Part shown: piece after piece, positions 1-8,495 of the stretch
How the letters are laid out: every line of letters begins with the position of its first letter
How positions within the stretch are numbered: position 1 is the first letter of the stretch
From: an uncultured Spirochaetales bacterium
GTDB taxonomy: Bacteria; Spirochaetota; Spirochaetia; Sphaerochaetales; Sphaerochaetaceae
Reading direction: 5' to 3'
DNA: 64,000 nucleotides
NCBI GenBank assembly: GCA_949285785.1
Contig: CASEAG010000016.1
Span: 58,124 to 122,123 of the forward strand
Program-made: the position numbers and the translations under genes
The notes under the pieces: generated by a model
Seen by the model: the letters and a program-made list of their open reading frames with translations, nothing else
Database searches by the model: none
What the model was told of the DNA's origin: nothing

Positions 1-404
1 AACAGGACCGGATCGCCCGAGGTGGTCAGCTGCCAGGCGTTGACGAACACCGAGGACACATAAGCGGACGACACGCTTCCGCTTCCTGCCGTCGTGGACA
101 CGGGGAAGGCCACGGGGAAGGCCCCTGCTACGAGACCTGTGAGCAGTGGAAGGACGAGTGCCGTCACGAGCGTCCACAACAGCGATATCCCGGCGGTCTT
201 CGTCCCGAGTGCATCCTTCCTGAGGGATGCAATGGCGCTCGTCGTGCTCACGACGACCATCGCAAGCGCAAGCAACGCTCCCGTGTTGACCGCAAGGGAG
301 TACAGGGTGCCGAAGACCGGCAGGCTCCATGCGCTGTCGCCCAGGAGAAGGGCGGTGGCGAGGCCGAGGAACAGAGAAGCCAGATAGGTGATCCACGTTT
401 TCAT
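1..404 (-). CDS. Dicarboxylate/amino acid:cation symporter-like protein, N-terminal fragment
   Basis: The reverse strand is open from an ATG at 404 to the window edge, giving 134 residues and no stop, so the 3' end lies outside. The translation begins MKTWITYLASLFLGLATALL and is strongly hydrophobic with several predicted membrane helices. The opening resembles DAACS-family sodium/dicarboxylate symporters as I recall them, but no transport signature is inside the fragment. A TATAAT hexamer lies at 454-459 on the minus strand. An in-frame GTG at 416 is an alternative start. The gene is codirectional with the GH13 gene but separated from it by a terminator. It is certainly a membrane protein; the family is less sure. 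Confidence 0.6.
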   Translation of the reverse strand, partial: MKTWITYLASLFLGLATALLLGDSAWSLPVFGTLYSLAVNTGALLALAMVVVSTTSAIASLRKDALGTKTAGISLLWTLVTALVLPLLTGLVAGAFPVAFPVSTTAGSGSVSSAYVSSVFVNAWQLTTSGDPVL

Positions 405-464
405 GTCTTTACACACTTGGCAGGGCTGGCCTGCCTTCCCTCCTGTGAGCGGAATTATACCCTG

Positions 465-502
465 AAAAGGGGCGCCTTTGTAGTCCCCTGCACAGGCGCC
501 CC
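465..502 (-). terminator. Rho-independent terminator of the GH13 gene
   Basis: A perfect 9-bp inverted repeat (GGGGCGCCT at 469-477, AGGCGCCCC at 494-502) encloses a 16-nt loop. Read on the minus strand it is followed by TTTT. It sits 16 bp past the GH13 stop and upstream of the symporter promoter. Confidence 0.85.
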
Positions 503-517
503 GTCATCGATGCTCCA

Positions 518-3500
518 TCAGACCTTCAGCAGCCTGTCGAGCTTGTACTGCGAGGCCTCCTCCTTCTCAAGAAGGCGGGCGATGTACCTTTCGCTGTTGA
601 ATCTTCCCTTTTCAGGCAGCATGACCTCCACCGACAGGGCGGATAGCACGATCAGCAGCTGCATCATCTCCTTGTTGTACCAGGTGATCCCCTGGTATTC
701 GTTGCACCTGGTGGCGATCCTCACGTCCTCGTCCTCCAGCAGCGAGGCCAGGATCTTCTCGGGCTTCCGGTTGACGGAGGCCTTCATCCTGTATCCCGCC
801 ACGCAGAAGAGGGCGGCCATGTGCATCAGCTGGTGGATGTCCTCGTCCTTGAGATGGAGCTCCTCCTTCTTGCCTTCGAAGAAATGCTGCAGAAGCAGCC
901 GGTCGGCGGCCTTCATGGCGTCCTTCACGCTGGCCTTCTCCTCGTCGATGAACGGCTTGAGGACAATCGCCGCGGCGATGACCAGCCCGAGTTCCGGCGT
1001 CAGTCTGGCGAAGGAGGCGAAGACTCCGTCCGCGTTCTTGTGGAAGGCCCTGTTCAGGGCTCGGATCTGGGCCACCATCTGGCCAGGATCCACATCACGT
1101 GGAAGCTGGGGCAGCGCCTCGACGAGCGCTTCGTCGAAGGTCTCGGAGACCGCGTTGAGCCTGGTGTAGGTCTCGGCTATCATCAGCAGGAGCTTGCGCT
1201 CGCTGACCGCGTTGTTCTCCAGGAACAGCATGTCGTCGATGTATGAGAAGAACTGGCTGGTCCTGAACGGCTCCAGCTCCCTGTAGACCGGCTTCAGGCG
1301 CAGCAGCATCACGGCGACGTTTATGTTCTTCACGCCTCCGTCTCCGAGGAAGCCGTACAGCTTCTCGTAGGATCCGTCGAAGTCCTCGACCTCGCGGATG
1401 TTCCACAGCACCCTGCTGTCATAGCCGTCGATCGTGAAGTTGTAGCCCTCCTCGAAGAGCCTTATCGACGGCATCAGATAGGTCAGACCTGTCGAGAAGT
1501 TCTCCCAGATCATGTAGTGCCGTCCACCGAAGTGCAGTCCAAGGTTCTCGGCGATCGGGATGCACACGGTCTCCTTGTCCTCCCCGTCCTTCTTCAGCTT
1601 TGGGCAGCTCATCTTTATGTTGGCGCTCACCCGTTCGTACTGGTTGTTGACTATGACGAGCGTCCTCTCGCTTCCGTGTCCGTTGACATAGGCGAATATG
1701 GATTCCTGGCACACCCCGTTGTTCCAGGCGTCGTAGATGTTGAAGTGTTCGACGCCGCTGAACAGGTAGCGTCTTCTCAGCAGGGGGAATATCCTCCTGT
1801 AGTGCTCGTCGATCATCCACTGGTTCGGCTTCTCGTCCCAGTAGGCACGCCTGTATTCCATGCCGTACTTCTCCTTGAGGCCCTCGATCTGGCCATGGCC
1901 GAACATCGGCAGGCCTGGCAGGGTGGCGAGTATGGTGCAGATGGAGAAGTAGCGGTTGCCGTCGCCGAACTGGGCGATCGCGGTCTCCTCGTCAGGGTTG
2001 TTCATGAAGTTCACGTAGCGCTTGAGGATCTCGGGCTCGAACACCAGAGTGTTCTTGATCGCCATGCGGTACTTCTGGTTCTCCTGGTTCTTGAGCATGT
2101 TCATGAATGCCGAGTTGTATACACGGTGCATGCCCAGGGTGCGTACGAAGTAGCCTTCCATCATCCAGAACGCCTCGGCCAGAAGCAGTGTGTCCGGGAC
2201 CTCCTTTGCTATGCGGTCGACGACCTCCCGCCAGAACTCCTGCGGGATCCTGCGGTTGAACTCCTCGTCGCTCAGGGCGTACATGAACCTGCCGGCGATG
2301 TCGCCTCCGTTGCCCGGCTTGGGGTACCACAGCCTCTGGATGTGACGCTTGGCGAGCGTCATGGCCGCATCGAAGCGTATGATGTGGAAGTTGCGCGCCA
2401 CATGCAGAATCTCCTGGATGACGGCCTCTCTCGTGACCGGATTGAGGTAGTCCAGCTGCGCAGTGTCGTTCCAGGGCATCGATGTACCGTCGTTGCCGTG
2501 GAACACGTAGCGTGTCTCCCCGGTCCTTCGGTCGATGCGACGGAACGTGACGGCCGCATCACTCCTGTCGTAGTAATGGTCCTCCAGCTTGATCTCGACA
2601 TCCGGGTTCGTGGACAGGTCGGGTCCGTTGAAGGTGTATGACGGGAACGGGGAGTAGTCCTGGCTCATGAAGTACTCCGGATGCTGGTACATCCAGTCGC
2701 TGTCAAGTCCCGTGTGATTGGGTACCATGTCGGAGGCGAGCCTTATGCCGCGTCTTGCGCATCTGTCCCTCAGGTTCTCCAGCGCCGGCCATCCTCCGAT
2801 GTTCTGCGCGATCTCGTAGTTCTTCAGCGAGTATGCGGAGGCCTCCGCATCCGGGTTGCCGCACATGACCTTTATCCGCTTCGATGCATCCGAGCGCTCC
2901 CACAGGCCGATCAGCCACAGCGCGGTGAAGCCGCGTTCGGCGAGCTTGTCCAGCTCCTCGTCCGGAATCTGGTCAAGCGTCCTGATGGGCCGGTGGTACC
3001 ACTTGCTCAGCTGGTCCAGCCAGACGAGCGTGCACTTTGCTATCATGACGACGCGCGGCATCCAGTCCAGGTCGTTCGAGAATGCCTCGTACTCGTTGTC
3101 GAGTCCGGAGTAGTCCGGCACCTCCATCGGGGCGCCGCCTCCGTTTCCGAATCCGCCGTGGTCCTTCTCCTCCTGGTGGATGAAGTCGAGTCCGGACTGC
3201 AGCAGCAGCTTCAGCTCGTCCGAGAGAAGGTCCGCCCATTCGCGCAGGATGTACTGGATCTGCTCGCTCAGGCTGTTGGGGTACAGCCTCGCCGGCTTGG
3301 TGAGGAAGTCGAAGATGTCGTCCTCGTCGCTGTGCCCTATCTTCCCGTCTATGGTACGCGTGTATGAGCCGATCAGGCTCTGGAGGGCTCCCGCCTCCTT
3401 GGGGAATACGAGCCCCTGGGGCTCGACGAGCACCCCAGCCGCACTCATCAGAGCCGGGTTGTTCGTCAGCACCTGGTGGATGAAGAAGGATCGCAGGACC

Positions 3501-3892
3501 TCCAGGTCGTAATAGGCCCTGTCGACCAGCTGCTGTCTGAGCAGGGGCGAGGGCAGCTCGTGGTCGAAGAACGTCAGCACTGCCTTGAGCGGCTCCTGTC
3601 TCTCGACGAGCGGGAGGATACGGGTGAACATGTCGGGGTTGTTCTCCCTCAGGTATGTGTCCAGCACGCTCTGGTATAGCATGTGCAGCACCGCCGTGGC
3701 ATGCACCTTGCCTGCCGACAGGTATGAGGAGTCCGCCTCTCCCTTCTCCTTGATGTATCTGTTATAGGCATAGCTGATGCCGTTTGCGTCGTTGTACAGT
3801 GTCTGCAGGTTTCCTGAAGTCACGAACAGCGGCCTGTCCAGACCAAGATGCTCCCTTGTGGTGCGCGCAACCCTGAAGTCCCGTTCCGTCAT
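518..3892 (-). CDS. GH13 alpha-amylase family glycosidase with long extra domains
   Basis: The 1124-residue protein contains a GH13 (beta/alpha)8 catalytic region. Visible are region I DMVPNH (388-393), region II IIRFDA with the nucleophile-type Asp near 508, region III LLAEAF with the acid/base Glu near 573, and a region IV-like NPDEE with Asp near 634. About 300 helical residues precede the barrel and about 400 follow it, so it is roughly twice the length of a simple amylase. No signal peptide is seen, suggesting a cytoplasmic alpha-glucan or alpha-glucoside enzyme. An AAGGAGGGG site sits about 9 nt before the ATG. Substrate specificity cannot be read from the motifs. The 374-residue open frame on the other strand is a shadow. 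Confidence 0.88.
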   Translation of the reverse strand: MTERDFRVARTTREHLGLDRPLFVTSGNLQTLYNDANGISYAYNRYIKEKGEADSSYLSAGKVHATAVLHMLYQSVLDTYLRENNPDMFTRILPLVERQEPLKAVLTFFDHELPSPLLRQQLVDRAYYDLEVLRSFFIHQVLTNNPALMSAAGVLVEPQGLVFPKEAGALQSLIGSYTRTIDGKIGHSDEDDIFDFLTKPARLYPNSLSEQIQYILREWADLLSDELKLLLQSGLDFIHQEEKDHGGFGNGGGAPMEVPDYSGLDNEYEAFSNDLDWMPRVVMIAKCTLVWLDQLSKWYHRPIRTLDQIPDEELDKLAERGFTALWLIGLWERSDASKRIKVMCGNPDAEASAYSLKNYEIAQNIGGWPALENLRDRCARRGIRLASDMVPNHTGLDSDWMYQHPEYFMSQDYSPFPSYTFNGPDLSTNPDVEIKLEDHYYDRSDAAVTFRRIDRRTGETRYVFHGNDGTSMPWNDTAQLDYLNPVTREAVIQEILHVARNFHIIRFDAAMTLAKRHIQRLWYPKPGNGGDIAGRFMYALSDEEFNRRIPQEFWREVVDRIAKEVPDTLLLAEAFWMMEGYFVRTLGMHRVYNSAFMNMLKNQENQKYRMAIKNTLVFEPEILKRYVNFMNNPDEETAIAQFGDGNRYFSICTILATLPGLPMFGHGQIEGLKEKYGMEYRRAYWDEKPNQWMIDEHYRRIFPLLRRRYLFSGVEHFNIYDAWNNGVCQESIFAYVNGHGSERTLVIVNNQYERVSANIKMSCPKLKKDGEDKETVCIPIAENLGLHFGGRHYMIWENFSTGLTYLMPSIRLFEEGYNFTIDGYDSRVLWNIREVEDFDGSYEKLYGFLGDGGVKNINVAVMLLRLKPVYRELEPFRTSQFFSYIDDMLFLENNAVSERKLLLMIAETYTRLNAVSETFDEALVEALPQLPRDVDPGQMVAQIRALNRAFHKNADGVFASFARLTPELGLVIAAAIVLKPFIDEEKASVKDAMKAADRLLLQHFFEGKKEELHLKDEDIHQLMHMAALFCVAGYRMKASVNRKPEKILASLLEDEDVRIATRCNEYQGITWYNKEMMQLLIVLSALSVEVMLPEKGRFNSERYIARLLEKEEASQYKLDRLLKV

Positions 3893-3994
3893 CGAACAAA
3901 CCCCTCCTTATCGTCTGTATCGTTCTGGGTCCTTTACCCATAGTAGCAGAAAAATGCCGTTTCGTGGGAAATTTCGGGCGTCTGCGGCCCCTCG

Positions 3995-4519
3995 TCAGAC
4001 GATTACGGCGAATCCGTCACGGGCATGCATCGCATCCTTCGCGCACAGCAGGTCGAAAAGGACGTCGAGCCGTTCCTGTTCGTCTTGCGTGAAGGGGGAG
4101 AGGACATGGTTCGACACGTCGCCGTGCACAGGACGTCCTATGCCGATGCGCAGCCTGTGGAAGTCGCCGCTGCCAAGACGGTCCCTTATGCTCCGCAGCC
4201 CGTTGTGCCCCTTCAGTCCGCCGCCCTTCTGGATCCTGGCCTCTCCGAGCGGCAGCTCCATGTCGTCGTGGACCACCAGGATCTCGTCGGCTCCGATGCG
4301 CAGGAAGCAGGCCGCCTCGCTGACGGCCGTTCCCGACAGGTTCATGAGCGTCAGGGGCTTGAGGATGACCAGCCCGTCCACCTTCGCGTATGCGCTGTGG
4401 AACTTCACGCTGAACGATGCATCGGGATACATTCTGGAGCACAGCAGGTATCCTGCATTGTGTCTCGTCCTCTCGTACTGTCTGCCTGGGTTGCCAAGGA
4501 ACACGGCCATTCTGGTCAT
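3995..4519 (-). CDS. pth: Peptidyl-tRNA hydrolase
   Basis: Pth recycles peptidyl-tRNA released prematurely from ribosomes. The 174-residue protein shows the family marks: FLGNPG near the start, TRHNAGY with the catalytic His, VVHDDMELPLG, GGGLKGHNGLRSI and FHRLRIGIGRP. The open frame extends 16 codons further upstream, but the homologous sequence begins at MTRMAVFLGNPG. A TAGGCT -10 hexamer ends 7 nt before the ATG at 4519, which implies a leaderless transcript starting at this codon. MAV, three codons later, is the alternative start. It is divergent from the membrane protein gene at 4605. Confidence 0.93.
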   Translation of the reverse strand: MTRMAVFLGNPGRQYERTRHNAGYLLCSRMYPDASFSVKFHSAYAKVDGLVILKPLTLMNLSGTAVSEAACFLRIGADEILVVHDDMELPLGEARIQKGGGLKGHNGLRSIRDRLGSGDFHRLRIGIGRPVHGDVSNHVLSPFTQDEQERLDVLFDLLCAKDAMHARDGFAVIV

Positions 4520-4526
4520 GTCGGAC

Positions 4527-4532
4527 AGCCTA
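4527..4532 (-). promoter_or_regulatory. -10 element of pth, leaderless arrangement
   Basis: TAGGCT on the minus strand is followed by 7 nt and then the ATG. A 4/6 match to the -35 (TGGAAA) lies 17 bp upstream of it. No Shine-Dalgarno sequence is present. Confidence 0.5.
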
Positions 4533-4604
4533 GCCGAAGTGCGGCTTTCTTTCCATCCCCTGTCCATCTGTGGTAGAATTCAGGGTATCAATCGGAGGTG
4601 TGTA

Positions 4605-5024
4605 ATGGCAAAGACTTCAAAGACGCTTGTCAAGGACACGAAGCTCAACGGCGATCTCGTGCTCAGGGTGCTGGTCGGCCTCCTGTTCATCTGTATCGGC
4701 ATCCAGGGGCTGATGGGCGATACCAGCAACGGACTGTTCGACGTGCTGGACAACGAGGTGCTCGAGATACTCCTGGGCATCCTGCTTCTGCTGTGCGGCG
4801 TCCTGCTCATCGTTCCCTCGTTCCTGAAGGGGATCAACGCGAAGTATGTGAAATGGAGCATGGTCGCGATTCTCGTCGTATGGGTGCTCACGATCGTCAT
4901 GACGGATTTCGTCGACGGGCTGAAGGGCGTGAACGGAGACGAGTGGATCGGCTGGATCGAGGACCTGGTCACGCATCTGCTGGTGCTTGCATGCGTGTTC
5001 AGAGTGTCGAAGGACGCGTTCTGA
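4605..5024 (+). CDS. Small integral membrane protein of unknown function
   Basis: This 139-residue protein has four predicted transmembrane helices at about 21-37, 51-74, 85-103 and 118-134, joined by short polar loops. No known family is recognised. The ATG at 4605 has a GGAGGT site 6-8 nt upstream, so the longer open frame that begins at 3777 is not the gene. A TAGAAT hexamer at 4574-4579 is a possible -10. The gene is monocistronic, ending before a strong terminator. A role in the membrane is clear; any more specific role would be a guess. Confidence 0.75.
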   Translation: MAKTSKTLVKDTKLNGDLVLRVLVGLLFICIGIQGLMGDTSNGLFDVLDNEVLEILLGILLLLCGVLLIVPSFLKGINAKYVKWSMVAILVVWVLTIVMTDFVDGLKGVNGDEWIGWIEDLVTHLLVLACVFRVSKDAF

Positions 5025-5044
5025 CATCATCATCGCGATGTCCG

Positions 5045-5088
5045 GGAAGCCGTCGGGAGTGCAGCTCCCGTACGGCTTCCTCCATTTT
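5045..5088 (+). terminator. Rho-independent terminator after the membrane protein gene
   Basis: The outer arms GGAAGCCGT (5045-5053) and ACGGCTTCC (5072-5080) pair perfectly. An inner CGGGAG/CTCCCG stem extends the hairpin, and a T-rich stretch follows. Confidence 0.8.
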
Positions 5089-5162
5089 GTGACGTTCTCC
5101 AGGCCTTTTTTCCAACTGCGGCGGGAATCGTCATGCTAGACTGTTGGAAAGGAGGATTCCGG

Positions 5163-5795
5163 ATGAAGTACATATGCTCCATCTGCGGGTACGTGTATGA
5201 CGAGGAGGCGGAAGGCGTGCCGTTCGACGGTCTTCCGGACGACTGGACATGTCCAGGATGCGGTGCCGAGAAGGCGATGTTCGACCCCCAGGAGGAATCC
5301 GGAACCGTACGCCCAGACTCCGCAGGACACCGTGGATCCGGAACCGGGACCAGGACCAGGCTGTCGCCCGCGATCCTCTCGATCGTCTTCTCCAACCTTG
5401 CAAGAGGCAGCGGCAAGCAGTACCAGGGCGATGAGGAGCGACTGTATGGTGAGCTATCATCGTACTTCTCGTCACTTGCCGATGGCGAGGATGCGGATCT
5501 CGACAGGCTCCAGGCTCTTGTGGCCGAGGATCTTGCACAGCGTTTCCCAGCCGCACTCGCCATGGCACAGGAGCGGGGAGACAGAGGCGCCCTGAGGGCA
5601 AGACTGTGGGCGGAGAAGGTCTCCAGGATCGTCTCCAGCCTCCTTTCCCGCTATGCCAGGGAAGGGGAGGCGATGCTTGAAGGCAGGCAGGTATGGGTGT
5701 GCAGCGTATGCGGATTCATCCATATCGGGGACGATGCCCCCGGCATGTGTCCGGTATGCAAGGTCCCCGGCTGGAAGTTCGACCGTGTCTCCTGA
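5163..5795 (+). CDS. Rubredoxin - helical domain - rubredoxin-like protein
   Basis: The 210-residue protein has an N-terminal rubredoxin fold (CSIC at 5-8, CPGC at 30-33, with a short loop between the pairs). A helical middle follows (about 60-165), then a C-terminal rubrerythrin-type rubredoxin knuckle (CSVC and CPVC). The middle has the length of a ferritin-like bundle, but the ExxH ligands of a rubrerythrin di-iron site are not visible, so peroxidase activity is doubtful. The likely role is electron transfer in oxidative-stress defence (inference). GGAAAGGAGG lies 7 nt before the ATG, and TAGACT at 5126-5131 is a possible -10. It is the first gene of an operon with the ferredoxin and TauE genes. 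Confidence 0.82.
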   Translation: MKYICSICGYVYDEEAEGVPFDGLPDDWTCPGCGAEKAMFDPQEESGTVRPDSAGHRGSGTGTRTRLSPAILSIVFSNLARGSGKQYQGDEERLYGELSSYFSSLADGEDADLDRLQALVAEDLAQRFPAALAMAQERGDRGALRARLWAEKVSRIVSSLLSRYAREGEAMLEGRQVWVCSVCGFIHIGDDAPGMCPVCKVPGWKFDRVS

Positions 5796-5808
5796 GGAGG
5801 GATGTGAT

Positions 5809-6303
5809 ATGGAGAGGAAGGCCGTCAGGAATCTGAGACTGTGTACCAAGGACTGTCTCTGCCTGTATGTATGCCCCACCGGGGCCAGCGACACGGAGGA
5901 CAGCGTCATAGACGTCGACAGATGCATCGGATGCGGCCAGTGTGCCGATGCATGCCCCAGCGCTGCCATCAGCCTCGTGCCGGTGAAGTATCCGCGCCAG
6001 CAGGAAAAGGATGAGGACGTCGTCTCGTCGCTCATGGACCTGGCCGACTCGAGGGCTAGGCAGGAGGCCATCGCCGAAGCCGTCGGCGAGAACGAGGACA
6101 GGGAAGGTTTGAGAAGACTTGCGCTGGCGATCGCCCGCTCCAGCCGGATCTCGGCGGAGGATCTCGTCCGCGAGGCGGGGTTCATGCTTCCGCAGTCGGA
6201 TGGGGCCATTGACCTTTTGAGGTCGCTGGTCGAGAATCCTCCTGTATCGTTCCCCGTCGAGAGCGCACGCCGACTCGTGTCAATGCTCGAACAGAGGAGA
6301 TAG
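5809..6303 (+). CDS. Ferredoxin-type 4Fe-4S protein
   Basis: The 164-residue protein has two iron-sulphur cysteine clusters at its N-terminus. The first is irregular (CTKDCLCLYVCP) and the second is a canonical CIGCGQCADACP. The C-terminal half is helical and of unknown role. The ATG follows GAGGAGGGATGTGAT, and only 13 nt separate it from the rubredoxin gene. The two products are therefore probably redox partners or at least co-expressed. The longer open frame that starts at 5653 overlaps the rubredoxin gene and is rejected. Confidence 0.82.
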   Translation: MERKAVRNLRLCTKDCLCLYVCPTGASDTEDSVIDVDRCIGCGQCADACPSAAISLVPVKYPRQQEKDEDVVSSLMDLADSRARQEAIAEAVGENEDREGLRRLALAIARSSRISAEDLVREAGFMLPQSDGAIDLLRSLVENPPVSFPVESARRLVSMLEQRR

Positions 6304-6313
6304 GGAGGTCCGA

Positions 6314-7093
6314 ATGCAGTTCATCATCGCCGTGACAGTGCTTTTCGCAACGGTCCTGGGTTCCCTGAGCGGAATCGGGGGAGGAGTCATCATCAAGCCT
6401 GTGATGGACGCCATCAGCGGGCTGGACTCGTCCCAGATCAGCTTCCTGTCCGGCACCACGGTCCTGACCATGACCATAGTCTCCCTTCTCAGGAGCCGTG
6501 GCGGAGATGTGAAGATAGACCGCAGGGGGACGTTCCTGGCCATCGGCGCCGCATTCGGTGGACTTGCCGGCAAGGCGGTCTTCTCCTATCTGGTGTCGTA
6601 CTTCCCGGACCAGGGCAGGGTGTCCCTCGTCCAGAACATCATCATGGTCATCCTGACCGTGGCCGTGTTCTTCTATGTCATGTACAAGGCCAGGATCCGG
6701 CAGCTGGACATCCGCAACGCGTTCTTCTCGACCGGGGCGGGGCTTTTCCTGGGACTGATGAGCTCGTTCCTGGGAATAGGCGGCGGGCCGATCAACATAA
6801 TGGTCCTGTCCTATTTCTTCAGCATGGACACCAAGACCTGCGCCCTGAACTCGCTGTACATCATCTTCTTCTCCCAGACCGTCAGCCTGATCTCGAACCT
6901 GGTGATGGGGGACGTACCGTCGTTCGAGCCGCTGCTGCTGGTCATGATGATGGCCTGCGCCGTCGTTGGCGCCTCCATCGGCCGCATGCTGTCCAGAAGG
7001 CTCGACGAGCACAGGATCGATGTGATGTTCATGTGGATGCTCGTCCTGATAACGGCGATCAGCGTCTACAACTGCTTCAAGTACGCGATGTGA
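6314..7093 (+). CDS. TauE/SafE-family membrane permease
   Basis: The 259-residue polytopic membrane protein has the internal duplication of the TauE/SafE (DUF81) family. SLSGIGGGVIIKPV near the N-terminus is mirrored by SSFLGIGGGPINIM near residue 150, with about eight helices in all. Members export or import sulphur or organic anions such as sulphite and sulphoacetate; the substrate here is unknown. AGGGAGGT precedes the ATG and the gap to the ferredoxin gene is 10 nt, so it is the third gene of the redox operon. Its 3' end overlaps the convergent nucleotidyltransferase-like gene by 17 bp. Confidence 0.85.
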   Translation: MQFIIAVTVLFATVLGSLSGIGGGVIIKPVMDAISGLDSSQISFLSGTTVLTMTIVSLLRSRGGDVKIDRRGTFLAIGAAFGGLAGKAVFSYLVSYFPDQGRVSLVQNIIMVILTVAVFFYVMYKARIRQLDIRNAFFSTGAGLFLGLMSSFLGIGGGPINIMVLSYFFSMDTKTCALNSLYIIFFSQTVSLISNLVMGDVPSFEPLLLVMMMACAVVGASIGRMLSRRLDEHRIDVMFMWMLVLITAISVYNCFKYAM

Positions 7094-7877
7094 TTCCTAT
7101 CATGTCGTACAGGTGTCCCAGGAGCGTCGTCAGCGCACCTGTCAGGTCTCCCTCGTACATCGTGCGGTAGACCCTGTCGATGTCCTCGTCGAAGTCCTCG
7201 GGAAGCCTGGGGCACAGCAGATGGGCGTACTTCATCAGCTTCTTCTCGCCCGGGTGCAGAACCCTGTTGAAGGCGAACAGCATATCGAAGTAGGAGGCCA
7301 TGAGCGCCGCCAGACGATGGTTGCGGCTGACGATGTCGCCTCTCCTCTCCGCCCATGATATCTGCCTCATCCAGGTGGCCTCACCGTCGCCGGAGGTCAT
7401 GCGTGCATTGTCCTCGATTATCCTTTGTGCCAGCTCGTCGGGGTATGGTCCCTCCAGTTCGGACACCAGTCCGGCCAGGCCCGCCTTGTCGAATATGAAG
7501 CGCGATGTCTTCAGGTTGTACAGGAAGCACGTCGTGTAGCCAAGCGCTGTGCAGTGGTGTCGCCAGACCCTGTCGATCTGCTTCTCGACGAAGGACGTGT
7601 CGCGGTACATCAGGTCGAACGCGATGCCGTCCCTGACCGCCTCGTCCCCCTCCTCGAAGAACGACATGTCCACCCTGATGGAGTCGAACATGTCCTCGAG
7701 CATCGCCTTCCTCTCGTCTGGCGTGATGCGTCTGGTGTGGTAGATGTAGATGTCCCAGTCCGACATGTCGTCGTTGACGGGACTGGTCTTCGAACCGGAT
7801 ACGGCGAGGGCCGAGCAGTGGTCGAGCCTGGCGAATCGCGAGGCAAGGGACTGGATGATGTGCTGGACGTCTTTCAT
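7077..7877 (-). CDS. Nucleotidyltransferase-fold protein (DUF4037-like)
   Basis: The 266-residue protein begins with a nucleotidyltransferase-like core: AVSGSKTS (the G-S helix) followed by SDWDIYIY, which supplies the DxD-type metal ligands. The C-terminal two thirds is helical and resembles DUF4037 proteins. Such proteins are thought to modify small molecules or nucleic acids, but the substrate is unknown. The start is fixed by a TAGAAT -10 ending 7 nt before the ATG, with no Shine-Dalgarno sequence. The 3' end overlaps the TauE gene. Confidence 0.72.
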   Translation of the reverse strand: MKDVQHIIQSLASRFARLDHCSALAVSGSKTSPVNDDMSDWDIYIYHTRRITPDERKAMLEDMFDSIRVDMSFFEEGDEAVRDGIAFDLMYRDTSFVEKQIDRVWRHHCTALGYTTCFLYNLKTSRFIFDKAGLAGLVSELEGPYPDELAQRIIEDNARMTSGDGEATWMRQISWAERRGDIVSRNHRLAALMASYFDMLFAFNRVLHPGEKKLMKYAHLLCPRLPEDFDEDIDRVYRTMYEGDLTGALTTLLGHLYDMIGITSRT

Positions 7878-7884
7878 GCCATCG

Positions 7885-7890
7885 ATTCTA
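7885..7890 (-). promoter_or_regulatory. -10 element of the nucleotidyltransferase-like gene, leaderless
   Basis: TAGAAT on the minus strand is separated from the ATG (7877) by 7 nt. The -35 region is weak. Confidence 0.5.
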
Positions 7891-7945
7891 CCATCGATGA
7901 CGCTTCATGCGTTCCACGTGCCGGCCTGGTTCTTGCACCGGACGG

Positions 7946-8413
7946 TCAGGATCCAAGAGCCTCCAGCGCCGCCCTGACGTCCTGGCCATGGGTGGCGGTG
8001 TTCACTTTCCTCCAGATCCTGGCGATCCTGCCTTCCGGGTCGATGAGGAAGGTGGAGCGGATGACTCCGACGGTCTTTCTGCCGTACATCGTCTTCTCTC
8101 CGTATGCGCCATAGGCCTTCATGACCTCGTGGTCGCCGTCTGACAGCAGTGTGAAGCCCAGGGAATACCTGGCGATGAACCTCTGGTGGCTCTCAGAGCC
8201 GTCCGCACTGACGCCGACGATGCGCGCTCCGAGCCCTTTGAAAGCGTCCAGCTCACCGTTGAGCGAGCATGCCTCCTTCGTGCAGCCCGACGTGTTGTCC
8301 TTCGGATAGAAGTAGAGCACGACGTAGCCTCCCCTGAGGGAAGAGAGGGTGAACGGCCGACCGTCCTGGTCCGGAAGGGTGAAATCCGGTGCCATCTGTC
8401 CTGTCTCGAGCAT
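7946..8413 (-). CDS. bcp: Thiol peroxidase / peroxiredoxin of the Bcp type
   Basis: Bcp reduces hydrogen peroxide and organic hydroperoxides using thioredoxin. The 155-residue protein shows APDFTLPDQDG near the start and YFYPKDNTSGCTKEAC, with peroxidatic Cys44 and likely resolving Cys49. Downstream are the family sequences VGVSADGSESHQRF and TFLIDPEGRI. AAAGGAGG lies about 8 nt before the ATG, and TAGAAT on the minus strand at 8438-8443 is the probable -10. It is divergent from the MATE exporter gene. Confidence 0.93.
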   Translation of the reverse strand: MLETGQMAPDFTLPDQDGRPFTLSSLRGGYVVLYFYPKDNTSGCTKEACSLNGELDAFKGLGARIVGVSADGSESHQRFIARYSLGFTLLSDGDHEVMKAYGAYGEKTMYGRKTVGVIRSTFLIDPEGRIARIWRKVNTATHGQDVRAALEALGS

Positions 8414-8458
8414 GGGTGATGTCCTCCTTTCAGCGACATTCTAGCTCCACATGGCTCC

Positions 8459-8487
8459 TTGTTCCAAGCGGATGACGGGTTTAGAAT
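8459..8487 (+). promoter_or_regulatory. Promoter of the MATE gene, leaderless arrangement
   Basis: TTGTTC (8459-8464), a 17-bp spacer and TAGAAT (8482-8487) are followed after 8 nt by the ATG at 8496. No Shine-Dalgarno sequence lies between. Confidence 0.55.
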
Positions 8488-8495
8488 CCTCTTGT

